In this document: in pieces, positions 16,777 through 25,222 of the stretch | Position numbering within the stretch: the first letter of the stretch is position 1 | Layout of the letters: each line of letters opens with the position of its first letter | NCBI GenBank assembly: GCA_015075305.1 | Contig: JABTUS010000008.1 | Coordinates: forward strand, 124,001-188,000 | Source of the DNA: Opitutaceae bacterium | GTDB lineage: Bacteria > Verrucomicrobiota > Verrucomicrobiia > Opitutales > Opitutaceae | Reading direction: 5' to 3' | DNA length: 64,000 bases | Notes under the pieces: model-generated | Databases searched by the model: none | Seen by the model: only the letters and a program-made list of their open reading frames with translations | What the model was told of the DNA's origin: nothing | Made by a program: the position numbers and the translations under genes

Positions 16777-18663
16777 ATGAAGCTGCTCCTCCTTGACTGG
16801 ATCATTGTGCTGCTGACCCTGGCCGTTTGTTTCATTCCGGCGCTCTTTTTCGGCAAGCGTGCGGGGAAAAACACGTCGGAGTTTTTTGCCTCGGGGCGAT
16901 CGGTGCCCTGGTGGCTCGCGGGCCTGTCCATGGTGGCGACCACCTTCAGCAGCGACACGCCCAACTGGGTGACGCAGCAGGTCCGGCAGTATGGCGTGGC
17001 GGGAAACTGGCAGTGGTGGGCGTTTGTGCTCACGGGCGTTTCGACGGTGTTTTTCTTCGCCCGGCTCTGGCGGCGGTCCGGTGTGATGACTGACCTGGAG
17101 TTCTACGAGCTGCGCTATTCCGGAAAAGCCGCATCGGTCGTGCGCGGATTTCGGGCGGTCTATCTGGGGCTTTTCTTCAACTGCTTCATCATGGCGATGG
17201 TCACGCTGGCTGCGTGCAAGATCGCCAACATTCTCTTCGGCCTGCCGCCCTGGCAGACGATCGTTATCTGCGGCGTGCTCAACGTTGCGTTTGCCGCGCA
17301 TTCGGGGCTGTGGGGAGTGCTGGTCATCGACATGGTCCAGTTCTTCATCAAGATGACGGCGGTTGTCGCCGCTGCATACTATGGGCTCGTGGCGGTGGCG
17401 CGGCAGACAGGGGTGGGGGAGGGTGCGCTTGCGGGGCTCAGGAAGCTGGTGGACGTGCTTGGCGCGCAGCAGGTCAACCTTGCCCCGGGCGGACAACCCG
17501 TTTTGTCCGCCATCGACGGCCATGGCCAGCCGATGCTGGACATCCTGCCGAACTTCGCGATGAGCGAACTCGCCCTCATGATATTCATCGTGCCGATGGC
17601 AATCGGCTGGTGGGCCAACTGGTATCCCGGCGCCGAGCCGGGTGGCGGCAGCTACATCGCTCAGCGCATGCTGGCATCCAAGTCGGAGAAGGATGCGCTG
17701 GGCGCCACGCTGTTTTTCAACTTCGCGCACTACGTGCTGCGTCCGTGGCCGTGGATCATCACGGCGCTCTGCTCCATCATCATCTTTCCGGAGTTGAAGG
17801 ACATCCAGGCGGCTTTTCCGGACGCAGATCCGGCACTGATCGGACATGACAGCGCATTTCCCGCCATGCTGAAGTTTCTGCCGGTGGGCATGGTTGGGCT
17901 GATGGTTGGCGGTCTCATTTCCGCCAACTCATCGACCATCCTCACGCACTTGAACTGGGGGGCCTCCTACCTCGTTCACGATTTCTACCGGCGGTTCATA
18001 AAGCCGACGGCCAGCGAGGCGCACTATGTGAAGGCGGGGCGCGTCTGCACCGTCGCCCTGTATGTGTTTGCGGCGCTGCTGAGCGGCGTCCTGAACACGG
18101 CGCAGGATGCGTTCGAGGTGCTCATTTCGATCGGTGCGGGCACGGGGCTGCTGTATCTGCTTCGCTGGTTCTGGTGGCGCATCAATGCGTGGTGCGAGGT
18201 GGTGGCGATGCTGGCGTCCTTTCTGATCACGGTGGTTTTCTTTTTGATGAAGAAGGCGGGTCATGCGCAGCCGTTTGCCCACACCGTCCTGTATTCGGTC
18301 GCGTTCACGACCGTCTGCTGGCTAGTCACCGCCTTCGTGAGCAGGCCCACGAGCGAGCAGCGCCTGATTGATTTTTATCGCAAGGTGCACCCCGCTGGGC
18401 CGGGCTGGCGCAGGATCCGGCGCGCGGCGGGTGTGAGCGAGTCGGACCCAGCGACGCATGGCGATCACATGGGGAAGGCCGCGATCGGGTGGATTGCCGG
18501 ATGCCTGGCGATCTGGTCGTCACTCTTTGCGATCGGAAACTTCGTGTACGGTCGCACGCAGCATGCCGTGCTCCTCCTGGGGGTCTTTGTGGTCACCGGC
18601 GGGACACTGATCCACGTTACCAGCCGCCTTTGGGACCGAAACACGGGGAGTTCCCGAAACTGA
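16777..18663 (+). CDS. sodium:solute symporter (SSS family)
   Basis: A 628-residue membrane protein with about 13-14 hydrophobic segments. It begins with a core typical of the family (FFGKRAGKNTSEFFASGRSVPWWLAGLSMVATTFSSDTP): the ASGR...WWLAG...S-x-TFSSDTP pattern marks SSS transporters. A later GGLISANSSTILTHLNWG segment is also family-like. It sits 141 nt after the epimerase gene and before an AraC regulator. Context suggests uptake of a monosaccharide or unsaturated disaccharide from glycosaminoglycan breakdown using a sodium gradient; the actual solute is not visible in the sequence. Confidence 0.9.
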   Translation: MKLLLLDWIIVLLTLAVCFIPALFFGKRAGKNTSEFFASGRSVPWWLAGLSMVATTFSSDTPNWVTQQVRQYGVAGNWQWWAFVLTGVSTVFFFARLWRRSGVMTDLEFYELRYSGKAASVVRGFRAVYLGLFFNCFIMAMVTLAACKIANILFGLPPWQTIVICGVLNVAFAAHSGLWGVLVIDMVQFFIKMTAVVAAAYYGLVAVARQTGVGEGALAGLRKLVDVLGAQQVNLAPGGQPVLSAIDGHGQPMLDILPNFAMSELALMIFIVPMAIGWWANWYPGAEPGGGSYIAQRMLASKSEKDALGATLFFNFAHYVLRPWPWIITALCSIIIFPELKDIQAAFPDADPALIGHDSAFPAMLKFLPVGMVGLMVGGLISANSSTILTHLNWGASYLVHDFYRRFIKPTASEAHYVKAGRVCTVALYVFAALLSGVLNTAQDAFEVLISIGAGTGLLYLLRWFWWRINAWCEVVAMLASFLITVVFFLMKKAGHAQPFAHTVLYSVAFTTVCWLVTAFVSRPTSEQRLIDFYRKVHPAGPGWRRIRRAAGVSESDPATHGDHMGKAAIGWIAGCLAIWSSLFAIGNFVYGRTQHAVLLLGVFVVTGGTLIHVTSRLWDRNTGSSRN

Positions 18664-18728
18664 GGCTGTCATTGCATGTGCATCACGCGCGCCATGTTTG
18701 AGCGGAACGACGGTTGACGCAGGATCCC

Positions 18729-19694
18729 ATGCAGCGAGTCCCAGGCAAAGCCAGCAGACGAACCGCAATCCCCGAAGCAGACCGCCGCGCCATCAGTTCG
18801 GCCATGGAGCGGATCAGCAACCCGGTGGATCTCTTTTCAGGAGTGCGGATCGGGGATGTGCTGCTTGCGGACAACATCGTCGTCTTCAAGCGCACGTCGA
18901 CGGAGATGCTGAAACCGCATGGGGTGACCCACAACTATCATCATCGCTTCGAGCTTGTTCTTCCGATTGTGAAGGGTGGACAGATTCATGCTGACGGCCT
19001 CTCGTTCCGATTGAACCCCGGGCATGCGGCGTTGATTTTTCCGCATCAGTTTCATCATTACCTCGATGTTGAGGCCGGCCCCATCCGATGGCTCTTCATC
19101 ACCTTCGAATCGGCGCATGAGCGCCTGCTGCAGCCGCTGAGAAATTCTCCGCGTGTGCTTGCGCCTGGAGATTTTGGGGTTCTCCGCGGGATTGTGGACG
19201 ATCTGTTGAAGTCAAAGCGGATGGTCGAAAGGAAGCTGGACTTGATGCTGAAAGTTTCCGCTTTCCTCCGGCGCATGCTTGATTCCCCTCGGGCCGGGGG
19301 TCCAACCCAGCGGAAAGTTGATGACGGTGACGCCTGCGGAGCCCTGCTGGAGTCGATCAACGCCCACGTCCGGGCCCATTTGAACCAGCCGCTCCGGATT
19401 GCGGACCTCGCGCGTCATACGGGCTATTCGGTGAGTTATCTGCGGGCGGTGTTCCGGAAGCAGTACGGCGTGAGTCTGGGCGGCTATATGCGCGATTCGC
19501 GTCTTTCCGTGGCGGCGTCGATGCTCGCCGGCGACGGACGTCCGCGCATCGAGGACATCGCAAAGGCGTGCGGTTTTGACTCCATATTCGCCTTCAGCCG
19601 CGCCTTCAAGAAGGCGATGGGGATCTCTCCGCGGGGATACGGCAGGCTGGTCAATGACAAGGCCGGCAGGAGCAGTGTGAAGTCAGACGCGTGA
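18729..19694 (+). CDS. AraC-family transcriptional regulator
   Basis: A 321-residue protein with an N-terminal cupin-like sensing domain (HHRFELVLPIVKGG, HADGLSFRLNPGHAALIFPHQFHHY) and a C-terminal double helix-turn-helix (LRIADLARHTGYSVSYLRAVFRKQYGVS and IEDIAKACGFDSIFAFSRAFKKAMGISPRGY). I chose the ATG at 18729 because CAGGA lies just upstream; a TTG at 18714 is in frame. AraC proteins of this build usually activate nearby sugar-use genes when the sensing domain binds ligand. The direct repeats at 14499-14518 are candidate targets, by inference only. Confidence 0.92.
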   Translation: MQRVPGKASRRTAIPEADRRAISSAMERISNPVDLFSGVRIGDVLLADNIVVFKRTSTEMLKPHGVTHNYHHRFELVLPIVKGGQIHADGLSFRLNPGHAALIFPHQFHHYLDVEAGPIRWLFITFESAHERLLQPLRNSPRVLAPGDFGVLRGIVDDLLKSKRMVERKLDLMLKVSAFLRRMLDSPRAGGPTQRKVDDGDACGALLESINAHVRAHLNQPLRIADLARHTGYSVSYLRAVFRKQYGVSLGGYMRDSRLSVAASMLAGDGRPRIEDIAKACGFDSIFAFSRAFKKAMGISPRGYGRLVNDKAGRSSVKSDA

Positions 19695-19742
19695 CCTGGA
19701 GGAGCGGCGGGGACGCATTTCCCAGGCCTTTTGGTTTGGCGG

Positions 19743-20810
19743 TCACGTCTGGGCTTCCGCGGCTTCGCGGCTCAAGGCATGCTGCAGGGGTTCACCCTTC
19801 ACGAAGCGCTTGAACTCCTCGACCATCGACCAGCCGAGCCGGCGGCATTCCGGGCCGAGCGAGCCGGCGATGTGAGGAGTCAGGAAGACATTGGGCAGGT
19901 CGTAGAGCGGGCTGTCCACCGGCGGGGGTTCCGGGAAGGTGACATCAAGCACCGCCTGAACATCCGTCCTTTCGCGCAGGAATGTGATCAACTCGGGTTC
20001 ACGCAACAGACCGCCGCGCGCCGTGTTGATCAAGGTGGCGCCGTGCTTCAGCCGGCGCAGCAGCGGACCGCCGATGAATCCGGTGGTTGCCGCGTTCAAG
20101 GGGGTGTGCAGCGAGACGACATCGCTGCGTGCCATCAGGTCCTCCAGTGTGACGGACTCGACTCCGAGCTCTTGAAAGCGTCCCGCAGGCAGGTGCGGGT
20201 CGTGGGCGATGATCCTCACGTCGAACGGGCGGAGCAGCCTGAGGACTTCCCGGCCTATCAGACCGAGGGAGACAAGGCCTACCGTGGAGCCGTGCACGCC
20301 GGCGACCCTTGGAAAGGTTGCCGGAAAGGCACGCTCCCGGCAGGCCCTCCTGTTCAGGATCCAGGCCTGTTTGAGGGAAAGCAGAATGGCGCCCAGCGTG
20401 AACTCAGCGACCGGCACGGCGTTGGCGGCGGCGGCCGTGCTGATGGTGATGCCGCGTTCCCAGAACCCCGCCGTGACCAGGGGGCGAACTGTGCCCCCTC
20501 CATGAAAAACCGCTCGCAGCCGTGGCAGTCGACTCAACAGGTTCGCATCCAGTCGCGGACTATGCCAGCCGGTGAAGATCGCCTCCACTTCGCCCAGAAG
20601 ATCAATCCAGTCCCGGTGCGGCTCGTGCGGGCCGAGCGGCCTGTCGGCGAGCAGGGTGGATTGCGCGCCGACGGCCTTCAGGCATTCCTCGCCATAGACG
20701 AGTTCAAACATGTCCGGGGGCAGCAGGAACGCGGCTGCGGGTCTGGTCGCGGATGCCGTGTTGACGGCGCCGGAGCCTGTGGGGCCGGGCAAAACGCTTT
20801 GGGCGGGCAT
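19743..20810 (-). CDS. D-isomer-specific 2-hydroxyacid dehydrogenase
   Basis: NAD-dependent reduction of a 2-keto acid to the D-2-hydroxy acid, or the reverse. The nucleotide-binding GLVSLGLIGREVLRLL, the catalytic Arg in NTARGGLL, the DVTFPEP stretch with Glu, and LTPHIAGS with the catalytic His are all seen. I chose the ATG at 20810 (355 aa). The frame stays open to 20909, but that would overlap the divergent LacI gene and gives a Ser/Pro-rich, unlikely N-terminus. The gene is divergent from the regulator, so its expression may be under that regulator. A role in uronate or glyoxylate metabolism is conceivable but not shown. Confidence 0.87.
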   Translation of the reverse strand: MPAQSVLPGPTGSGAVNTASATRPAAAFLLPPDMFELVYGEECLKAVGAQSTLLADRPLGPHEPHRDWIDLLGEVEAIFTGWHSPRLDANLLSRLPRLRAVFHGGGTVRPLVTAGFWERGITISTAAAANAVPVAEFTLGAILLSLKQAWILNRRACRERAFPATFPRVAGVHGSTVGLVSLGLIGREVLRLLRPFDVRIIAHDPHLPAGRFQELGVESVTLEDLMARSDVVSLHTPLNAATTGFIGGPLLRRLKHGATLINTARGGLLREPELITFLRERTDVQAVLDVTFPEPPPVDSPLYDLPNVFLTPHIAGSLGPECRRLGWSMVEEFKRFVKGEPLQHALSREAAEAQT

Positions 20811-20875
20811 GCGCCGACGCTGGGAGACATGAATTTCGCTGACAACACCGCTGCTACTGACACGGTTGAGTGGAA

Positions 20876-21913
20876 ATGAAGCCGAAGCCGACGATGGAGG
20901 AGGTGGCACGCGCGTCCGGCTTCTCGCGGGCCGCGGTATCGCTCGCGCTTCGGGGTGACCCCAGCATTCCTGAGAAAACGCGTGAACGGATTGCGTCGAT
21001 TGCGCGGAAAATGGGCTACAGCACGAATCCGCTGATATCCGCGCTCATGACCCTGCAGCGCCAAAGACGGCCCGTGATGGATGTGACGACCTCGGTCGCC
21101 TATCTCACGCACACGCCGTCCGACCTCTGGCGGAGGGCGGCGTTCTACCTCAGCATGTTCAACGGGGCCGCTGAACGACTGTCCGAGATGGGGTGCAGGC
21201 TCGAGGAGTTTGGATTGAGGTCCGAGGGAATGACGGCGGCCCGGATGCGCGAGATCTGGCGGACGCGCAACATCCATGCGGTGATCGTTGCCCCCATGCC
21301 GCATGGCGAGACGAGGGTGAATTTTGACTTTTCCGGCCTGGCCACGGTTGGCCTTGGCATGAGCGTCAGTTCTCCGGTCATCGAGCGCGTCTCCAGCGAT
21401 CACTTCCAGTCGGCGGTCCTTGCGGTTCAGGAATGTGCGGCGCTCGGCTACCGCCGGATCGGCCTGGTGCTCAGCCGGGAAACTTCGAGACGCCTCGATC
21501 ACCGGTGGCTCGGGGGATACCGCTTTGCGATCGAGGAGTGCAACCTGGAGGAGCGCATGCCTCCGCTGGCGACGGAACTGCAGTCGGAGCTTGGCGCCGC
21601 GTTGCCGCAATGGCTGCGCAATCACCGCCCGGATGTCGTGATTCTTGGCAATGCCGAGCGCGAGCTGCAGGTGAAACTGCCGGTTTCAATCGGCCTGGTT
21701 TCGCTGGGCGTGGACGGGCCGGATGGCCCGACGACCGGGATCTACCAGAATTATTCCCTGATAGGGCGGGTGGCGGCGGAACGCGCGCTGGCGAAACTCT
21801 ATACCAACAGCTTTGGCCCTTTGGACGAAGCGCATCTGCATCTGGTGGCGGGAACATGGGTCCCAGGGGCGACGGCACCGGGACCGAAGCGCCGGCGATC
21901 AGCCTTGGCGTAA
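20876..21913 (+). CDS. LacI-family transcriptional regulator
   Basis: Length 345 aa, standard for LacI/GalR proteins. The N-terminal helix-turn-helix and hinge are clear: TMEEVARASGFSRAAVSLAL, then PEKTRERIASIARKMGY. A periplasmic-binding-protein-like effector domain follows (LVLSRE, DVVILGNAE, LVSLGVDGP). The ATG at 20876 is preceded by a GAGTGGA purine run; a GTG at 20870 adds two residues. It is divergent from the hydroxyacid dehydrogenase and 112 nt upstream of a TonB receptor, suggesting local control of both. Likely operators have a central CG; candidates are at 14525 and 44853. Confidence 0.93.
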   Translation: MKPKPTMEEVARASGFSRAAVSLALRGDPSIPEKTRERIASIARKMGYSTNPLISALMTLQRQRRPVMDVTTSVAYLTHTPSDLWRRAAFYLSMFNGAAERLSEMGCRLEEFGLRSEGMTAARMREIWRTRNIHAVIVAPMPHGETRVNFDFSGLATVGLGMSVSSPVIERVSSDHFQSAVLAVQECAALGYRRIGLVLSRETSRRLDHRWLGGYRFAIEECNLEERMPPLATELQSELGAALPQWLRNHRPDVVILGNAERELQVKLPVSIGLVSLGVDGPDGPTTGIYQNYSLIGRVAAERALAKLYTNSFGPLDEAHLHLVAGTWVPGATAPGPKRRRSALA

Positions 21914-22025
21914 GCGTTTGTCACGGTGCACTGAACGGCGTCAGCTACCGGTTGCTTGGCGCGCGGAACGGATGAGCGTAGGTCATGCCTGTCTTCGCAA
22001 AACCGGCAATGTGCCACCCCGCCCT

Positions 22026-24707
22026 ATGAAAAAGAATCCGATTCGTTTGAGCGTCCTCAACTGGCTCGCTTCCCTCACCATCCTTGTGCTCGGCTGCCTG
22101 GGCCTCCCGGCTGCGCACGCCCAGACCACCGCAGCGACACCGCAGACCGAAGGAGCCGAATCCGACCAGGTCGTCTTTCTTTCAAAGTTCACCGTCACCG
22201 GGGAACGCGACACGGGGTATGAGTCCATGCAGACAACCTCCGGCATGCGCACCGTGCAGGAGCTCAAGAACGTGGCGAACTCCATCTCGGTCGTGAACAA
22301 CCAGATGATCCAGGACCTCGGTGCGCTGACGATCGAGGACATGACGCGGTGGACCGTCACGGGCGAAGTCAATCCGGACCCCCAGGTGGCGGGTGGAACC
22401 TCGCGGCTCATTTTTCGCGGAATCCAGAACAACTATTCTATACGCAACGGCTGGATCTGGTATTCGCCCATCGACTCCTACAGCACGGAGCGCGTCGAAC
22501 TCCTGCGCGGTCCCAATGCCTTTCTCTACGGAGAGGCGGACCTAGGCGGAGCGCAGAACCAGATCACCAAGCGTGGAATTTTCACGCGCAACATCACGCG
22601 GGCTAAGCTCTACGTCGGCAGCAACGACCTCCGCCGCGGCGAGATCGATCTCAACCGTCGTTTCAACGACCAGGTGGCTGTCAGGGTTGCGGCCGTGCAG
22701 TCGAACAACGACACCTGGTGGGATCACGGCCGGCGTGACTTCCGCGGCGTCTATGGCGCCGTCACCTACCGGCCGTTTCGCAGAACGACGATCAGTGTGA
22801 TGAGCGAGTATGCCAAGAACACCGAGGTCCGCTCCCAGGGATTGTTTGCCGACGCCTTCACTTACACGACGACATCGACGTACAACAATGCGAACGGAGT
22901 GGTTTTTCTCCCGATTGACGGCACCACCTACCGCCTGAACGGACGGAGGCGCAGCCAGGGTCCGAATGTTTCCATAGCGAATGCGCAGATTGTGCCGCGG
23001 GAGTATCAATTCAACGGCCCGAACGCCACCAACAAGACGAACCAGAAGTCGCTGGTGCTCGAGATCGAGCAGCAGATCGGGGAGAATTGGAACCTGCTGC
23101 TCTCGGCAAACTACTACTCGAGCGACAACGAGATCTGGAATGCGACCACGCGCAGTGTGACGCGCGACCTGAATCCGCTTCTGCCAAATGGCGCGAGCAA
23201 TCCCTACTACAATGAACTCTACACGGAGTACCAGCGCACCAATCAGCTCAGCGGCAACATCGTGCGCGACATCCGGCTTTCCTCGGTCTATGACTTGAAC
23301 GTCGGCTGGATGAGGCAGCAGATCGCGGTGAACGTCCAGCAGCACCAGGACAATCCCGGACAGAAGCGCCCGAAGATGGCGGAGTTCGTGTCACCCACGA
23401 GCGGTGCCTTCGTTGGAACAATCAATCCCGATGCAACACAGGCGGCGCTTAATGCGAATCGGACGGTGTTTGCGAACAACAAGTTCATTCGCCGCTACTA
23501 CCTCAAGGATGGAGATGGCGCGCGCCTGACGGGTTCACTGGGCCCGGTCTCAGGCATGTCCGACTACTTTCCCGATCTCGGTTCCGGCGCCCAGGGAGTC
23601 GTCGGTGCGACGGGAGCCGTTCTGGACCGGCGGTTTTACACACCATCGATCGGCGTCGGTGCGGCCGGCACGTACTTCAACGGCCACCTCTACACGCTGC
23701 TCGGCTATCGGCGCGATGAGTTCAAGATGAAGACCATAAACGGAGTGCCGCGGCCTCTCGCGAACACCTGGGTTGTCGATCCCATCCCGGGAGGTTTTTC
23801 GGATCCGCAATACGTGGACTACAAGTTCGATGGGTCCAACTATGGTGCCGTGTATCGCGTGAACGACATGCTTGCATTCACCTTCAATCGCGCGCAATCG
23901 TTCCGGCTCTCGCTGGGTGACGGAAGCGACGGCTTCCGCGTGGGTACCAAGCAGGGCATTCCCTACGGCGAAGGCACGGACATGGGCATCCGCCTCACCA
24001 TGCTGGGCGGCCGTCTCGAGCTCAACAGCACCTACTACAAGAACTATCAGCCCAACTCGCGCATCACACCCCTGGGGGCGGCCCAGCAGGCCGTCACGAG
24101 TGAACTGGCGGCGATCTTTCCGACGACGTTCGACGTCAATGGAAGGGACATTGAGAAAGTCACGACTTCCGGCGTTGAGTTCGAGCTCGTGGCGAACCTG
24201 ACGCGCAACTGGCGATTGATGGCCAACTATGCGACGAACAAGGTCGTGACTCGCGACCGCCTGCCCCAGCTTCATGCATTTCAGCAGGAGGCAAAGGGCC
24301 TGAACAAGCCGACACCGTTCCTTGACGCCTTTCTGCCGACGCTGCCCGATGGCGTTCCGAATGCGGGTTACACGAAGGATCGATTCAACCTGTTCACCCG
24401 TTACGATGTGAAGCAGGGCGCGTTGAAGGGATTCTATTTCGGCGGAGGCGCGAACTGGCGCAGCGAAACGTTCCGCGGCAATGCCGACTTGGATCGCGAT
24501 GGAGTTGCCGAGAAGCTGTGGTCACCGTCGTATGCGTTGGTTAGCGTGCTCGCCGGGTATCAGACGAAGGTCTTTGAGCGTCGTGTCACGTACGCCCTGA
24601 ACATCGACAACATCCTCGACAAGGATTATTTCCGCTCCGGCGCAACCGCCTCGGGCATGTGGGGAGAGCCCCGCTCATTCAAGCTGTCCGCGACCGTGGA
24701 TTTCTGA
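22026..24707 (+). CDS. TonB-dependent outer membrane receptor (carbohydrate-locus type)
   Basis: From the ATG at 22026 the product is 893 aa with a signal peptide (LASLTILVLGCLGLPAAHAQ), a TonB-box-like region (VVFLSKFTVTGERD), a plug domain (SISVVNNQMIQDLG, LIFRGIQNN, VELLRGPNAFLYG) and a long beta barrel ending in aromatic Phe (SATVDF), the usual barrel terminus. The frame is open upstream to 21813 but that part overlaps the LacI gene and is not receptor-like. No SusD-type partner is present. Its position after the GAG lyase locus and a LacI gene suggests oligosaccharide uptake; iron-chelate uptake remains possible. Confidence 0.92.
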   Translation: MKKNPIRLSVLNWLASLTILVLGCLGLPAAHAQTTAATPQTEGAESDQVVFLSKFTVTGERDTGYESMQTTSGMRTVQELKNVANSISVVNNQMIQDLGALTIEDMTRWTVTGEVNPDPQVAGGTSRLIFRGIQNNYSIRNGWIWYSPIDSYSTERVELLRGPNAFLYGEADLGGAQNQITKRGIFTRNITRAKLYVGSNDLRRGEIDLNRRFNDQVAVRVAAVQSNNDTWWDHGRRDFRGVYGAVTYRPFRRTTISVMSEYAKNTEVRSQGLFADAFTYTTTSTYNNANGVVFLPIDGTTYRLNGRRRSQGPNVSIANAQIVPREYQFNGPNATNKTNQKSLVLEIEQQIGENWNLLLSANYYSSDNEIWNATTRSVTRDLNPLLPNGASNPYYNELYTEYQRTNQLSGNIVRDIRLSSVYDLNVGWMRQQIAVNVQQHQDNPGQKRPKMAEFVSPTSGAFVGTINPDATQAALNANRTVFANNKFIRRYYLKDGDGARLTGSLGPVSGMSDYFPDLGSGAQGVVGATGAVLDRRFYTPSIGVGAAGTYFNGHLYTLLGYRRDEFKMKTINGVPRPLANTWVVDPIPGGFSDPQYVDYKFDGSNYGAVYRVNDMLAFTFNRAQSFRLSLGDGSDGFRVGTKQGIPYGEGTDMGIRLTMLGGRLELNSTYYKNYQPNSRITPLGAAQQAVTSELAAIFPTTFDVNGRDIEKVTTSGVEFELVANLTRNWRLMANYATNKVVTRDRLPQLHAFQQEAKGLNKPTPFLDAFLPTLPDGVPNAGYTKDRFNLFTRYDVKQGALKGFYFGGGANWRSETFRGNADLDRDGVAEKLWSPSYALVSVLAGYQTKVFERRVTYALNIDNILDKDYFRSGATASGMWGEPRSFKLSATVDF

Positions 24708-25126
24708 GCCTGGCCCGATTGAGGCAGGCTTCGACCTGCCTCTCCGCCTCTGACGTTGCTGAAGCCATCTGCGTCCCGGGCATTGTCGGGTCCGGCGCCG
24801 CGCTGTTTCAATCGTTCCTCGAGATCTCGCAGATCCTGCGTCAGGTGCGTCGATACGACGCGCTCGGCCTCGAGGTCATTCTTCAGCGCCAGCGAGTTTG
24901 CGCGTTCGAGTTCCGAGGCAATGCGCAGCGCATTGAGTTCATGTTGGCTGGTCCACAGCTTCATGCCCAGCCAGGCGGCGATCATTGCAAAAACAGCAGC
25001 GCATGCCCAGGCGAGCGGGGAGTTCAGGGCAAACACAGTGTTCGATCCTGGCCGACCACCCTCCTCGTCCGCTGATCCGGAGCGGCGAGTATCGGCAGGG
25101 TCGGCGGGATTGGTGTCTTGGCCCAT
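24626..25126 (-). CDS. single-pass membrane protein with cytoplasmic or periplasmic coiled coil, unknown function
   Basis: A 166-residue protein with a charged N-terminus, one strong membrane helix (PLAWACAAVFAMIAAWLGM, about residues 37-55), then an Ala/Leu/Glu-rich heptad-like region (ELERANSLALKNDLEAERVV, LRDLEERLKQR) and a polar tail. Third codon positions are rich in G and C, supporting real coding. Its end overlaps the convergent TonB receptor by 82 nt, which is uncommon and lowers confidence in the tail. It lies 96 nt downstream of metH on the same strand. I do not recognise a named family. Confidence 0.55.
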   Translation of the reverse strand: MGQDTNPADPADTRRSGSADEEGGRPGSNTVFALNSPLAWACAAVFAMIAAWLGMKLWTSQHELNALRIASELERANSLALKNDLEAERVVSTHLTQDLRDLEERLKQRGAGPDNARDADGFSNVRGGEAGRSLPQSGQAQKSTVADSLNERGSPHMPEAVAPERK

Positions 25127-25222
25127 GGTCTTGCCGTTTTCTCGTCGAGGACCCGCGTTTAGGCAAGCGTCGGAAGCGCGGGAAACGGGTCTTGCGCCTC
25201 TGCGGACACCGGCTGGCTCCTC

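Noticed and set aside
20678-21625. 315-aa frame on the - strand across the LacI gene
   Set aside because: It overlaps the LacI gene, whose helix-turn-helix is clear, and the translated product is Arg/His-rich and domain-free.
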